Position numbers and translations under genes: made by a program
The notes under the pieces: model-generated
The model's input: only the letters and a program-made list of their open reading frames with translations
Database searches by the model: none
What the model was told of the DNA's origin: nothing
Source of the DNA: Paenibacillus phytorum
GTDB lineage: Bacteria > Bacillota > Bacilli > Paenibacillales > NBRC-103111
DNA length: 64,000 bases
Direction: 5' to 3'
Assembly (NCBI RefSeq): GCF_013141715.1
Contig: NZ_WHOA01000030.1
Span: forward strand, 62,001-126,000
Part shown: piece by piece, positions 50,597 through 58,969 of the stretch
How the letters are laid out: every line of letters starts with the position of its first letter
Numbering within the stretch: the stretch's first letter is position 1

Positions 50597-51147
50597 GGTC
50601 CCAGCTCCTCTATTATTTTCTGTGCATACTTCCCATACCACGCCTTCAAGAAATCATAATAATCACTTCCGAAATCCAGCGTATCCAACCTACTTCTCAC
50701 CCTCGGGTTGTTGAGTAGCTCTTGGTTTTTCCCGAGTTGTTCCCGATTCATTTGCTGAAACATCTTCAAAGTGGACCGGACCGTTTCGATCTCATTCAAG
50801 TACGTTTCAATGAGTTCGAGTTTTCTGGAATCTTCGACGTAGTTGAAGAAGAACATTTTGACGAGTGCCGGATCCCTTGGTTTGTCTAATGCGATCGGCT
50901 CACTTGCCCAACTCAAGAATTCCTTTTCTCCTTCTTCGGTGATTGAGTAAACCTTCTTGTTCCTTCCCCCTTGACGCACCTCCGTTAAATGAACATGCCC
51001 ATTCTGAACGAGTTTCTTTAAGGCTGGCTGTATGCTCCCTTGGCTGGAATTATAGAAAAATCCGGTGCTTGTCTCCATGCTTTTCTTAAGATCATATGAC
51101 GACTTATCCCCGTCCAGCAGCAAACCCAGAATGATTTTGTCCTGCAT
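50593..51147 (-). CDS. PadR family transcriptional regulator
   Basis: DNA-binding regulator of 184 residues. The N-terminal winged helix (about 1-85) begins MQDKIILGLLLDGDKSSYDL and contains GSIQPALKKLVQNGHVHLTE followed by KVYSITEEGEKEFLSW; the C-terminal helical domain mediates dimerisation, with EPIALDKPRDPALVKMFFF typical of the YqjI/Vir-like subgroup. I start at 51147, six bases after AGGAGG; ten further residues upstream are unlikely. Its stop overlaps the CPBP start, so it likely controls its own operon. A likely binding site is the ATGTCTATTAGACAT region at about 51173-51189. Confidence 0.9.
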   Translation of the reverse strand: MQDKIILGLLLDGDKSSYDLKKSMETSTGFFYNSSQGSIQPALKKLVQNGHVHLTEVRQGGRNKKVYSITEEGEKEFLSWASEPIALDKPRDPALVKMFFFNYVEDSRKLELIETYLNEIETVRSTLKMFQQMNREQLGKNQELLNNPRVRSRLDTLDFGSDYYDFLKAWYGKYAQKIIEELGP

Positions 51148-51172
51148 GATGGACCTCCTCTTGCTTCTTGTA

Positions 51173-51189
51173 GACATGTCTATTAGACA
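51173..51189. promoter_or_regulatory. Palindrome upstream of padR
   Basis: AGACATGTCTATTAGACAT (51171-51189) contains ATGTCTA and TTAGACAT as an inverted repeat with almost no spacer. It lies 25-42 bases before the padR start codon, where the promoter must be, so it may be the PadR operator. Confidence 0.5.
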
Positions 51190-51294
51190 TATATAAAATG
51201 AATTTATTCCCTTTATTTGCTTTTGTCAACAAGGTTAAAAGCAAACAAGGGAACCCCTAAAGATTCCCTTGTTTCTTAATCAGCGTAAGCCAGA

Positions 51295-53052
51295 TTACTT
51301 ACGATCATTAATAGCTTTAATGATTTCTACTGGAATTTTCGGCTTTCTATCATACGTAAGAAGACCGTTAATTTCCTGTTCAACATCGGTTAACTGCGTA
51401 TAACAGTATCCCTGTACAACGCCTGAGTTTAGCAGAGGACGTATGACGACGCGAAGCTTTTTCTCAAAATCCTCGTCATTATCCGCTCCTGAATATCCCC
51501 AACCCTCCCATTCGCTTTTCTTGTAAGCAATACCGCCAAATTCGGTTACAAGAATCGGCTGATCTTCATAAGGGAAGCCTTCAACAAATAAGCGGCGATT
51601 CGCTGGCATCGCATGAACAGCTTTATCGCTAGAACTATAGCGCTCTTCCAGCACACCTTCACGCCACTCATAGTCATGAATGGTGAACAGATCCGTTTTC
51701 ACTAGCTCCCACCCATCGTTAGACACAACCGGACGCATCGGATCAAGCGATTTGGTCAAATGATACATGGTCAGGGCATGCTGCTGCTGCAATTTATCGA
51801 TTTGAATATTAGGCACTCCCCAGCTCTCATTGAGGGGAACCCAGGCAATAATCGAAGGATGATTGTAATCGCGATCGATAGAAGCTATCCATTCATTCGT
51901 AAATCGACTAACATATTTCTCTGTATATTCGTACGCATTAGCCGCCTCGCTCCAAACGACCAATCCGAGCTTATCGCACCAGTATAGAAATCTTGGATCC
52001 TCCAGCTTTTGATGTTTCCGTGCGCCGTTAAAGCCCATTGCCTTCGTTAGCTCGACATCTTCCTTGATCGCTTCATCACTTGGCGGCGTCAAATTGCCAT
52101 CTGGGAAATACCCCTGATCCAGAACCATTTTCAAAAAATAAGGGCGATTGTTCAAGCATAATTTACCGTCTTCGATGGATACCTTACGCATGCCGAAATA
52201 ACTCGTTACCACATCTACAGCTTTATTATCAACCAGCAGCGTGAACGTGACATCATATAAATTCGGATGCTCCGGTGTCCACCAAGCACCGAGCCCATGA
52301 TCGTTGAAATCATTAAGACGAATTTTTCTCGCACCGGAGCTGCTTCTCATCCCATACGTATCTTCCGACACGAGTTCTCCATTAAAAGATATCTCTACTT
52401 TCATCTGCTGCTTAGCATTTGAATCAGAACCCTGGATAAAGAATTGGAATTCCACTTGTTTCTCATCGATATCCGGGGTAATTTTCACTTTGTCCAAATA
52501 GCCGTCGTTAGATACCGCTTCCATCCATACGGTTTGCCAAATGCCTGTCGTTCTTGTATAAAAAATACTTGCGGAATCCGTATGCCAATATTGCTTTCCT
52601 CTCGGCAGCGTAACATCTTTGCTATAATCGACCGCTTTGACAACCAGCTTGTTCGTCCCAGCTTGAAGCGCATCCGTGATGTCTGCATGGAAAGGGGTAT
52701 GACCACCTTCGTGCTTAGCAACCAGCACCCCATTCACCCAAACCGAAGCTTCGTAATCCACCGCTCCAAAGTGAAGCAGAATCCGCTTATTCTGAAAATC
52801 ATCGGGTAAAGTTAGATCTCGGCGGTACCATACAACATCGTGAAACTCATTGCTCCCAATGCCGCTCAATTTACTTTGAAAAGCGAATGGCACTTGAATG
52901 GTCTTGTATAACTTTCTATTCCCTAAATGCCACTTCTCTTTACTGCCTACACGATCATCATCAAATTCAAATTCCCATTCGCCATTCAGGTTGATCCAGC
53001 TATCTCTTACAAATTGAGGTCTAGGGTACTCAGCTCGTGGTTGGTTGGTCAT
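51295..53052 (-). CDS. Glycoside hydrolase family 2 protein
   Basis: Beta-glycosidase of 585 residues (beta-galactosidase, glucuronidase or similar), without signal peptide. The N-terminal jelly-roll domain (about 10-165) includes VWVNGVLVAKHEGGHTPFH; an Ig-like domain follows to about 280; the TIM barrel includes GARKHQKLEDPRFLYWCDKL. The acid/base Glu is in WVPLNESWGVPN (about residue 404) and the nucleophile Glu in ILVTEFGGIAY (about 498). GGAGG lies 12 bases before the ATG. It has its own promoter at 53119-53147 between inverted operator-like copies. Substrate specificity inside GH2 cannot be told. Confidence 0.9.
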   Translation of the reverse strand: MTNQPRAEYPRPQFVRDSWINLNGEWEFEFDDDRVGSKEKWHLGNRKLYKTIQVPFAFQSKLSGIGSNEFHDVVWYRRDLTLPDDFQNKRILLHFGAVDYEASVWVNGVLVAKHEGGHTPFHADITDALQAGTNKLVVKAVDYSKDVTLPRGKQYWHTDSASIFYTRTTGIWQTVWMEAVSNDGYLDKVKITPDIDEKQVEFQFFIQGSDSNAKQQMKVEISFNGELVSEDTYGMRSSSGARKIRLNDFNDHGLGAWWTPEHPNLYDVTFTLLVDNKAVDVVTSYFGMRKVSIEDGKLCLNNRPYFLKMVLDQGYFPDGNLTPPSDEAIKEDVELTKAMGFNGARKHQKLEDPRFLYWCDKLGLVVWSEAANAYEYTEKYVSRFTNEWIASIDRDYNHPSIIAWVPLNESWGVPNIQIDKLQQQHALTMYHLTKSLDPMRPVVSNDGWELVKTDLFTIHDYEWREGVLEERYSSSDKAVHAMPANRRLFVEGFPYEDQPILVTEFGGIAYKKSEWEGWGYSGADNDEDFEKKLRVVIRPLLNSGVVQGYCYTQLTDVEQEINGLLTYDRKPKIPVEIIKAINDRK

Positions 53053-53079
53053 CGGTCATCATTGCCTCCATATAATTAA

Positions 53080-53173
53080 TTTAAAAGTTAACTAAATAAC
53101 ATGAATAACTCTTAGATTATTATCATATCAAGCCCATCTAATGTCAATATGCGTTATTCAATTAACTTTCAAG
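53080..53173. promoter_or_regulatory. Inverted pair of operator-like 21-mers around the GH2 promoter
   Basis: TTTAAAAGTTAACTAAATAA at 53080-53099 and, in reverse orientation, the complement of 53153-53173 (CTTGAAAGTTAATTGAATAA) agree at 16 of 20 positions and both continue with C. The first lies just after the start site, the second upstream of the -35 box. The AGTTAACT core and the TTA-GTT look recall ROK/XylR-type sites. No regulator gene is adjacent. Confidence 0.6.
53119..53147 (-). promoter_or_regulatory. Sigma-A promoter of the GH2 gene
   Basis: Minus-strand TTGACA (53147-53142) and GATAAT (53124-53119) are separated by 17 bases; eleven of twelve box positions match the consensus. The start site would be about 60 bases before the ATG at 53052. 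Confidence 0.75.
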
Positions 53174-53180
53174 TTACGAT

Positions 53181-53220
53181 AAAAAAAGAACACCTCATCT
53201 CAGAGGTGTCCCGTTCCTTT
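53181..53220 (-). terminator. Terminator of the 92-residue hypothetical gene
   Basis: ACACCTC and GAGGTGT pair (53190-53209) around ATCTCA, with flanking GGAACG/GTTC pairing and a U-run on the minus strand (seven A at 53181-53187). It lies ten bases beyond the stop codon. Confidence 0.8.
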
Positions 53221-53230
53221 TATCACATAT

Positions 53231-53509
53231 TTAATCGATGTATCCGGCAAATCCCTTTTTCATTAAATAATCCATCTCAGCTTCCAAAATGGTATCTACC
53301 GCCAGCTCTGTCAATTTCACATCGGGTCTGCCCAGAATATGATCGATCAGTTCATCGCTATCAATATCAACTTCCCCTTTGGCATTTTCTTCTGCTTTGA
53401 TAATAAAATCCTTCTCATACTTCAAAACCAGCTGAATTTGCTTAGGATCGGCCTTCGATTTGTCTACGATGAATTGTATTAGCTCTTGTTCGTTTAATTG
53501 CTCTGTCAT
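53231..53509 (-). CDS. Hypothetical acidic protein
   Basis: A 92-residue cytoplasmic protein without membrane segments, acidic and helix-rich (MTEQLNEQELIQFIVDKSKA; LKYEKDFIIKAEENAKGEVD; ELIDHILGRPDVKLTELAVD; AEMDYLMKKGFAGYID). I do not recognise the family; related short proteins appear to occur in Paenibacillus. GGAGATGACATCA upstream contains a suitable ribosome binding site, and a good terminator follows, so it is very likely a real gene. It lies between the GH2 gene and the germinant receptor operon, on the same strand. Confidence 0.7.
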   Translation of the reverse strand: MTEQLNEQELIQFIVDKSKADPKQIQLVLKYEKDFIIKAEENAKGEVDIDSDELIDHILGRPDVKLTELAVDTILEAEMDYLMKKGFAGYID

Positions 53510-53568
53510 TTGATGTCATCTCCTAATGGTTGTTTATGACTATTGTAGCATAGTTGTCTGTGTTTAAA

Positions 53569-54654
53569 TTATACTCTCTTTCGAATGAAGGCTGCACCAA
53601 TCATACATACAGGGATAAGAAATCCAAATGTGCAGGCATAGGTAAACCATATTTTGGAGACAAAGTTAAGAAAATAGCTTGTGTTTGGGTATGAAACAAT
53701 GGATAAAACGATCATAATCATCCCTAAAGGGAAGAGCAGAGGACGAATTTCTTTCATCTTCATAATTTGAGCGAAACTGTGGGCAGAAGCATAAAAACAA
53801 ATCGTAAGCTTGAAGAAGATTGTGATAAACCAGATCCCCGCCATAATAACTTCTAATCTTTCCAGAAATCCTCCAATGCTGATCATTTTCGCTAAGTTAT
53901 AACTTGGATACATTTGACTTGCGGTCATACCTGCACCAAGTACAAGAATGGATATCAGGGAGATGATAATCAGTAATAATCCTGCTATTGCCGTTCCTAC
54001 AAGAAACGCTTTATTCACTTCCTTGGCGCAATTTACAAAAGGAATAACCATCAATAATACGATTAGTTCCATAAATGGGGTTCCGATAAAGGGTAAGCTC
54101 GCTCTGATAATCGGCGTAAAGCCTCCGCCAAGATAAGGTTCTAGTTGAATGAGTCGGATCTGCGGCAGCAGAAAAATGACCATAGCACAAAAGAAAATCA
54201 TAACCCAAGGGAAAAAAATTTCCCCGGCACGCGCAATGGTTTCAAGACCGTGCCAATTTGCCATAATTACAGCTGCGAGAAAGATAATGATTATAAACTG
54301 AAGCGGTGTATCTGGGAGAACCTGAGTTGTCATAAAGTCACCAATGTTCCGCAATACAAGAGCAGCAAGGAGGAAGAAGAAGCTGAAATAAAGGAATGAA
54401 ACTATTTTTCCTATCCAAATGCCGAATATTGCCTCGCACATCTCCACCAAAGTTTGCTTAGGAAATTGCCTTACCAATACACTATATAAGTAGACTGTCA
54501 GCAATCCAAGACTTAGTGCCAGAATGGCGGCTATCCATGCATCTTGCTTTGCTTCCGCGGTGAGGCCTGCTGGGGATATTAATATGGAACTTCCTACCGT
54601 AAATAGCGTGACGAGAATGGTGAATTGCCGGATACCAATAATTCCATTTTCCAT
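53569..54654 (-). CDS. Spore germination protein, GerAB type (second copy in the operon)
   Basis: Germinant-receptor B subunit of 361 residues, an APC-superfamily-like protein with about ten membrane helices in the spore inner membrane; the B subunit is thought to bind the germinant. Family stretches are IRQFTILVTLFTVGSSILIS, AKQDAWIAAILALSLGLL, HGLETIARAGEIFFPWV and QMYPSYNLAKMISIGGFLER. It lies 34 bases after the small D subunit gene and is the last gene of the operon. It closely resembles the B subunit at 57737-58837, which heads the same operon, in length and in nearly every motif. Confidence 0.93.
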   Translation of the reverse strand: MENGIIGIRQFTILVTLFTVGSSILISPAGLTAEAKQDAWIAAILALSLGLLTVYLYSVLVRQFPKQTLVEMCEAIFGIWIGKIVSFLYFSFFFLLAALVLRNIGDFMTTQVLPDTPLQFIIIIFLAAVIMANWHGLETIARAGEIFFPWVMIFFCAMVIFLLPQIRLIQLEPYLGGGFTPIIRASLPFIGTPFMELIVLLMVIPFVNCAKEVNKAFLVGTAIAGLLLIIISLISILVLGAGMTASQMYPSYNLAKMISIGGFLERLEVIMAGIWFITIFFKLTICFYASAHSFAQIMKMKEIRPLLFPLGMIMIVLSIVSYPNTSYFLNFVSKIWFTYACTFGFLIPVCMIGAAFIRKRV

Positions 54655-54688
54655 TTTTTTGCTGCTCCCTCCTCTCGTTCTATCTCAT

Positions 54689-54922
54689 TTATTGCAAAAG
54701 CCCTAGTATGAACTCACTAACAGGTTGAAAAACAAAGGTGATCAAATCTAGAGGGTTGGGCAGCTTCATACGCAAACTTTGGGCAATGCTCAGGATTGTA
54801 CCGAGCAATAATAAACAACAAAAAACAACGAAATCTTTATACTGCCTTTTCTTCCTAAGCGTTGGAATCTCCAGCATTGCGATAACTGTAGAGGCTAAAA
54901 GTATCATAATGATTGTCCACAT
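54689..54922 (-). CDS. Small two-helix membrane protein of the germinant receptor operon (D subunit type)
   Basis: A 77-residue protein with two membrane helices (about 1-18, MWTIIMILLASTVIAMLE, and 29-50, KDFVVFCCLLLLGTILSIAQ) joined by a short basic loop (TLRKKRQYK), then a proline-containing tail. Small proteins of this kind (D subunits) are encoded in many ger operons and modulate receptor function. It lies six bases after the gerAC stop and 34 bases before gerAB, within the operon. The length and layout fit; sequence conservation in this class is low. Confidence 0.75.
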   Translation of the reverse strand: MWTIIMILLASTVIAMLEIPTLRKKRQYKDFVVFCCLLLLGTILSIAQSLRMKLPNPLDLITFVFQPVSEFILGLLQ

Positions 54923-54928
54923 TTTTGA

Positions 54929-56128
54929 TCATTCCTTTAAATTTTGTACCAGAGGATCACTTACGGTGCCCAGACGACGAATCTTCACGTCTGTATTCAC
55001 ATATACAGGTAAATCATGGAATTCTTCCTTCCAGTTGTCTTTGTTTTTATTCCAATATTTGGGGTCCGCGCGATAAATCGCTTCACCAAAGCCGCAAATA
55101 TCCACATTATATTTTTTTGCTTTTTGAATCGTCGATTCGATAATGGTTTTCACCTCTTTTTCCGATAATTTCTCCAGTTCCTCAATGGTCTGAGGATCGA
55201 TAAGATCGATCTTGCATTGGACTTCACCCACATTCTGCTCAACAAAAACATCAACATTAATTTGTGGCTTGCCGTTCAAAACTTTTCCTCTCATTCTCGT
55301 TTTCGTTCGTACCACTTCTACGGCTATAATCCCGCCCGTTGGACAAGTTATATGTCCGATCGTTCTCTTAACGTTGTCTAAAATATAATTGTAGCCTTTG
55401 CTTTCTTTTTCATTAAGCCAACCGATAAGTTTGTCCTTTTTAAAAACGGCTACACCCGAATATTGCAAGAATGCAAAAGGGGCTGTTCGATTCACATTAC
55501 TTTTACTTTCACTTTTACTCGGATCTCCGTTGATTTGTATGCCTGTTAATACAGGATCTTTTCCTTCTGTTTGCAGATCAGAAATTAACGTATTCAATTT
55601 CACTTTAACCGAAGGCGCCCAAATCTGTTCGGACAACTCTAAAGTTTTAAACATTTTATTTGAGGGAATTTTCTCAATAGGCGTAAGGATATTTAATATA
55701 TTCGCAGCCGTTGTTCCTCTGGCTACAACGATATAGAAATCTGCTCGCATTTCATGATTCCTTGAAATCCCATCCAGTATCGGCGTAATCCCTTCTCTAG
55801 CCAATTCTTCGCTGATCACAAGAATCCGAAGATGAGAAGAGTACACCTTTCTTGGACTCTGTGTGGCAATTTTTCTTAATGCTTCAAAAATGGTTTTGGA
55901 TGTAGCTTGAAAAGTGCTGACAGGCGCAGCCAGTCCGACCCCACCCTTCCTTGAAGCCACTTCAGAAGGGTTAACAATTTGAATCGTCACCTGCACTTGA
56001 TCATCTTTTTTATCAAAACCCATTCCGACCGATATGGCGATATCATTAAGCTCACGCCGACTCCAACATCCCGTGAGTAAGCCAATCATAATAAACAAAA
56101 CAACGAAAAGCATGACACATCTTCGCAT
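54929..56128 (-). CDS. Spore germination lipoprotein, GerAC type
   Basis: Germinant-receptor C subunit of 399 residues, a lipoprotein on the outer face of the spore inner membrane. The signal peptide ends in a lipobox with Cys in IGLLTGCWSRRELND, which is the typical GerAC start. Later motifs KVYSSHLRILVISEELAREG and MRADFYIVVARGTTAANILN, and the ending ADPKYWNKNKDNWKE, are family-like. It lies 14 bases after gerAA and six bases before the D subunit gene. All parts of a functional receptor are thus in one operon. Confidence 0.93.
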   Translation of the reverse strand: MRRCVMLFVVLFIMIGLLTGCWSRRELNDIAISVGMGFDKKDDQVQVTIQIVNPSEVASRKGGVGLAAPVSTFQATSKTIFEALRKIATQSPRKVYSSHLRILVISEELAREGITPILDGISRNHEMRADFYIVVARGTTAANILNILTPIEKIPSNKMFKTLELSEQIWAPSVKVKLNTLISDLQTEGKDPVLTGIQINGDPSKSESKSNVNRTAPFAFLQYSGVAVFKKDKLIGWLNEKESKGYNYILDNVKRTIGHITCPTGGIIAVEVVRTKTRMRGKVLNGKPQINVDVFVEQNVGEVQCKIDLIDPQTIEELEKLSEKEVKTIIESTIQKAKKYNVDICGFGEAIYRADPKYWNKNKDNWKEEFHDLPVYVNTDVKIRRLGTVSDPLVQNLKE

Positions 56129-56142
56129 GATGACTCCTTTAT

Positions 56143-57711
56143 CTAGGGCCTGGGTTCAGGCTTATTGGAAGAGGCATTGTTCTCTCGAATATTGTTTTTT
56201 TGACTTATGAGTCGAGGCCTTTCATGTAAGGCCCATTGCGGCAAACGAAAAATCGTATCTTTCTGATCCGCTACGATAAAGGGTGCCATTGGCGACATAT
56301 ATGGAATTCCGAAGGACCTTAAACTGCACAAGTGGAGAACAATGGCGATAAGTCCAACTGTAACGCCATACAAACCAAAAGATGCCGCGATAAGCATTAA
56401 AAGAAATCTCAAAATTCGAATCGTTATCCCCATATTGAATGAAGGAATGACGAAATTGGAAATGGCCGTGATGGCCACGATAATAACCATCGCCGGAGAC
56501 ACCAAACCAGCTTCTACTGCGGCTTGCCCGATGACTAGTGCTCCTACAATGGAAACAGCTTGTCCGACAGTTTTCGGCAACCTAACACCGGCTTCTCGAA
56601 GAATTTCGAAGGTTATTTCCATGACGACCGCTTCTATAAAAGCTGGGAAAGGGATTCCTTCTCTTTGAGCGGCTAAACTGATCAGAAGAGAGGAAGGTAG
56701 CAGTTCTTGGTGAAAGGTGGTTATTGCAATATATAGCGATGGAGCCAACAACGAGATGAAAAAACATACATAACGTAGTAATCGAAGGAGTGTTGCAAAA
56801 TCCGCACGTTGGTAATAATCCTCAGCAGATTGATAAAATTGAGTGAATAATGCAGGTGCCATAAGCACAAAAGGAGTCCCATCGACAAGAATGGCAATAC
56901 GTCCTTCCATTAAGCCAGCAGCAATAACATCGGGGCGTTCCGTATTGTACAGAGTAGGAAATGGGGTGTATGTTTCGTCTTGGATCAACTCTTCGATATT
57001 GGCGCTTTCAAAAATCGCATCAATATCAATGCGCCCTAGCCGAATTCTTGCTTCCGCCACCAACTTGTCATTCACAATGCCATTCATATACATGATGGCG
57101 ACATCCGTTTTCGACACACGCCCGATTGTCATGGATTCCATCCATAAGTTGGAGTCTTTTATTTTACGTCTGATCAGCGCAGCGTTGGTGCTTATCAGCT
57201 CAGTAAACCCTTCCCGAGGTCCCCTGACGACCGATTGAGTCGTTGGTTCCTCAACGGAACGATGCTCCCCGCCCTGTGTATTCGCCGCCAACCCCTGTAC
57301 ACATCCATCCAGTAAAATAACGGTTAACCCCGATAAAATAGATTGATATAAGGTTTCAAAATCAGGAATTTCGCGAACTTGACCGAGTGTGCTCACTGAA
57401 CTTCTTAAAGCATCTAGCGGGAACTCACATGAATCAACTTTTAGATTTTCGGTGAGCAGGCTTTGAATAGCGAATGGATTAACCAGTCCATTCATGTAAA
57501 TGACGCCAATTTGTATCGAATCTACATCATTAAGATGGATGGTCTGCGTAATGAGATCACTGCTATTTCCAAAGGCTTTCTTGAGTTTATCGAAGTTAAG
57601 ATCCAGGGACTCCTCAAGTAATTCCTTTGAGATTGAGAAGCCATTCTGATTGATCTGAGCATCAGTTGAGTTGTTATAGTTATTTTTAAGAATTTTTTTG
57701 ATGAAATCCAT
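56143..57711 (-). CDS. Spore germination protein, GerAA type
   Basis: Germinant-receptor A subunit of 522 residues. A large soluble N-terminal region (about 1-320) includes VYMNGLVNPFAIQSLL, SILSGLTVILLDGCVQGLAA and RGPREGFTELISTNAALIRR; the C-terminal half has about five membrane helices with FPAFIEAVVMEITFEILREA, GVRLPKTVGQAVSIVGALVI and PSFNMGITIRILRFLLM. These are standard for the family. It lies 25 bases after the first gerAB and 14 before gerAC. The nine-base stretch of basic residues at the end faces the cytosol. Confidence 0.94.
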   Translation of the reverse strand: MDFIKKILKNNYNNSTDAQINQNGFSISKELLEESLDLNFDKLKKAFGNSSDLITQTIHLNDVDSIQIGVIYMNGLVNPFAIQSLLTENLKVDSCEFPLDALRSSVSTLGQVREIPDFETLYQSILSGLTVILLDGCVQGLAANTQGGEHRSVEEPTTQSVVRGPREGFTELISTNAALIRRKIKDSNLWMESMTIGRVSKTDVAIMYMNGIVNDKLVAEARIRLGRIDIDAIFESANIEELIQDETYTPFPTLYNTERPDVIAAGLMEGRIAILVDGTPFVLMAPALFTQFYQSAEDYYQRADFATLLRLLRYVCFFISLLAPSLYIAITTFHQELLPSSLLISLAAQREGIPFPAFIEAVVMEITFEILREAGVRLPKTVGQAVSIVGALVIGQAAVEAGLVSPAMVIIVAITAISNFVIPSFNMGITIRILRFLLMLIAASFGLYGVTVGLIAIVLHLCSLRSFGIPYMSPMAPFIVADQKDTIFRLPQWALHERPRLISQKNNIRENNASSNKPEPRP

Positions 57712-57736
57712 GGTATCGCCACCTATTCAAGTGATC

Positions 57737-58837
57737 TTAGTTCTTTGTTATGGACTTTCGAATCGCGGAACCACCTAGTAGGAGTACCGGGTACAAAATC
57801 CCCATGGTTAAAACGTAGGGTATCCAAGTTTTGGTATCAAATTCTGACATATATGCAACATTGGGATATACCACAAGCGAATAAACAACCAGAATCATTC
57901 CTAAAGGTAAAACGAGCGGTCGATAATCTACAACATTCAAAAATTGCGCTAGCCCTATAACGAAACCATAAAAATAAATGGTTGTCTTATAGTAAACAGT
58001 TAGAAACCATATGCCTGCTATAATGATTTCAACACGTTCCAAAAAATTACCAATGCTGATCTGTTTGGCCAAAGCATAGCTTGGATACATATGTCTTTCT
58101 GTCATTTGAACTCCCAATACCGATATGCATAAAAAGGTGATAATGACGAAAAACAATCCACCTATTAAGATAGCAATCAGAAAAGCTTTTTTTGCTTTAC
58201 GAAATTGATTGACATGAACAGGAAACACCATGAATAGGACGATAAAAGGAAGTGCAGCAGTACCCGCCACCGATAAGGCTCCTTTTATCAGGGGTTTTAC
58301 TCCAGTTGCGAACATGGGCTGCAGCTTTTCAATTCGAATCTCCGGTAAAAGACAAAGGACCAAAATAATAAATAGCATAATGATCCACGGAAAAAAAATC
58401 TCTGCAGCACGAATTAAGGTTTCAAGTCCAAGTCGCACCCCCATCACAACAACGAGGGCAAATATAATATTGATAGCTTGAATAGGCGTTTCAGGCATCA
58501 CTTGCGTATTAATAAAATTTCCTAGATCGAACAAAACTGTAGTTGCTCCGACAAAAGAAAATAAAATAAAAAATAAGGAGATTAGTTTTCCCAGCCATTT
58601 ACCAAACACTTTTTCATTATATTGAACTAACGTCATGTCGGGAAAATAATTACTAACCCTGTTGTATAAGCATACGACTAACAAATTTAGGACAACTCCC
58701 AATATAGCTGCGATCCATGCATCTTGTTTGGCATCAGCAGCAAGCCCCGATGGAATAAGTAGGATTGTCGTCCCAATCGTATAGATAATCACAAGTATAG
58801 TAAATTGGCGCACTGATATTTTAACGTCTTTCAACAT
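57737..58837 (-). CDS. Spore germination protein, GerAB type (first copy in the operon)
   Basis: Germinant-receptor B subunit of 366 residues with about ten membrane helices. Family stretches are VRQFTILVIIYTIGTTILLI, AKQDAWIAAILGVVLNLLVV, GLETLIRAAEIFFPWIIM and MYPSYALAKQISIGNFLERV. I prefer the ATG at 58837, which follows AGGTGAGGG by five bases, over GTG at 58849 in the site itself. It is the first gene of the operon, with order B-A-C-D-B. A forespore SigG promoter is expected upstream, but I could not identify matching boxes in the 120-base gap to the divergent DUF2339 gene. Confidence 0.93.
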   Translation of the reverse strand: MLKDVKISVRQFTILVIIYTIGTTILLIPSGLAADAKQDAWIAAILGVVLNLLVVCLYNRVSNYFPDMTLVQYNEKVFGKWLGKLISLFFILFSFVGATTVLFDLGNFINTQVMPETPIQAINIIFALVVVMGVRLGLETLIRAAEIFFPWIIMLFIILVLCLLPEIRIEKLQPMFATGVKPLIKGALSVAGTAALPFIVLFMVFPVHVNQFRKAKKAFLIAILIGGLFFVIITFLCISVLGVQMTERHMYPSYALAKQISIGNFLERVEIIIAGIWFLTVYYKTTIYFYGFVIGLAQFLNVVDYRPLVLPLGMILVVYSLVVYPNVAYMSEFDTKTWIPYVLTMGILYPVLLLGGSAIRKSITKN

Positions 58838-58969
58838 AAATTCCCTCACCTAGTGATTCCATTTAATGATACTATTCCCATATTCCCATAAATCATTTAC
58901 AAGATATGGATTTTCTAATTGTTTCACATCGTGATTAGCATTAAAGTATAGATAAAAAGGGGGGCTTGT

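Noticed and set aside
58838..58969. SigG promoter for the germinant receptor operon
   Set aside because: Expected from biology, but I found no pair of boxes fitting the forespore consensus at a proper distance in this gap.
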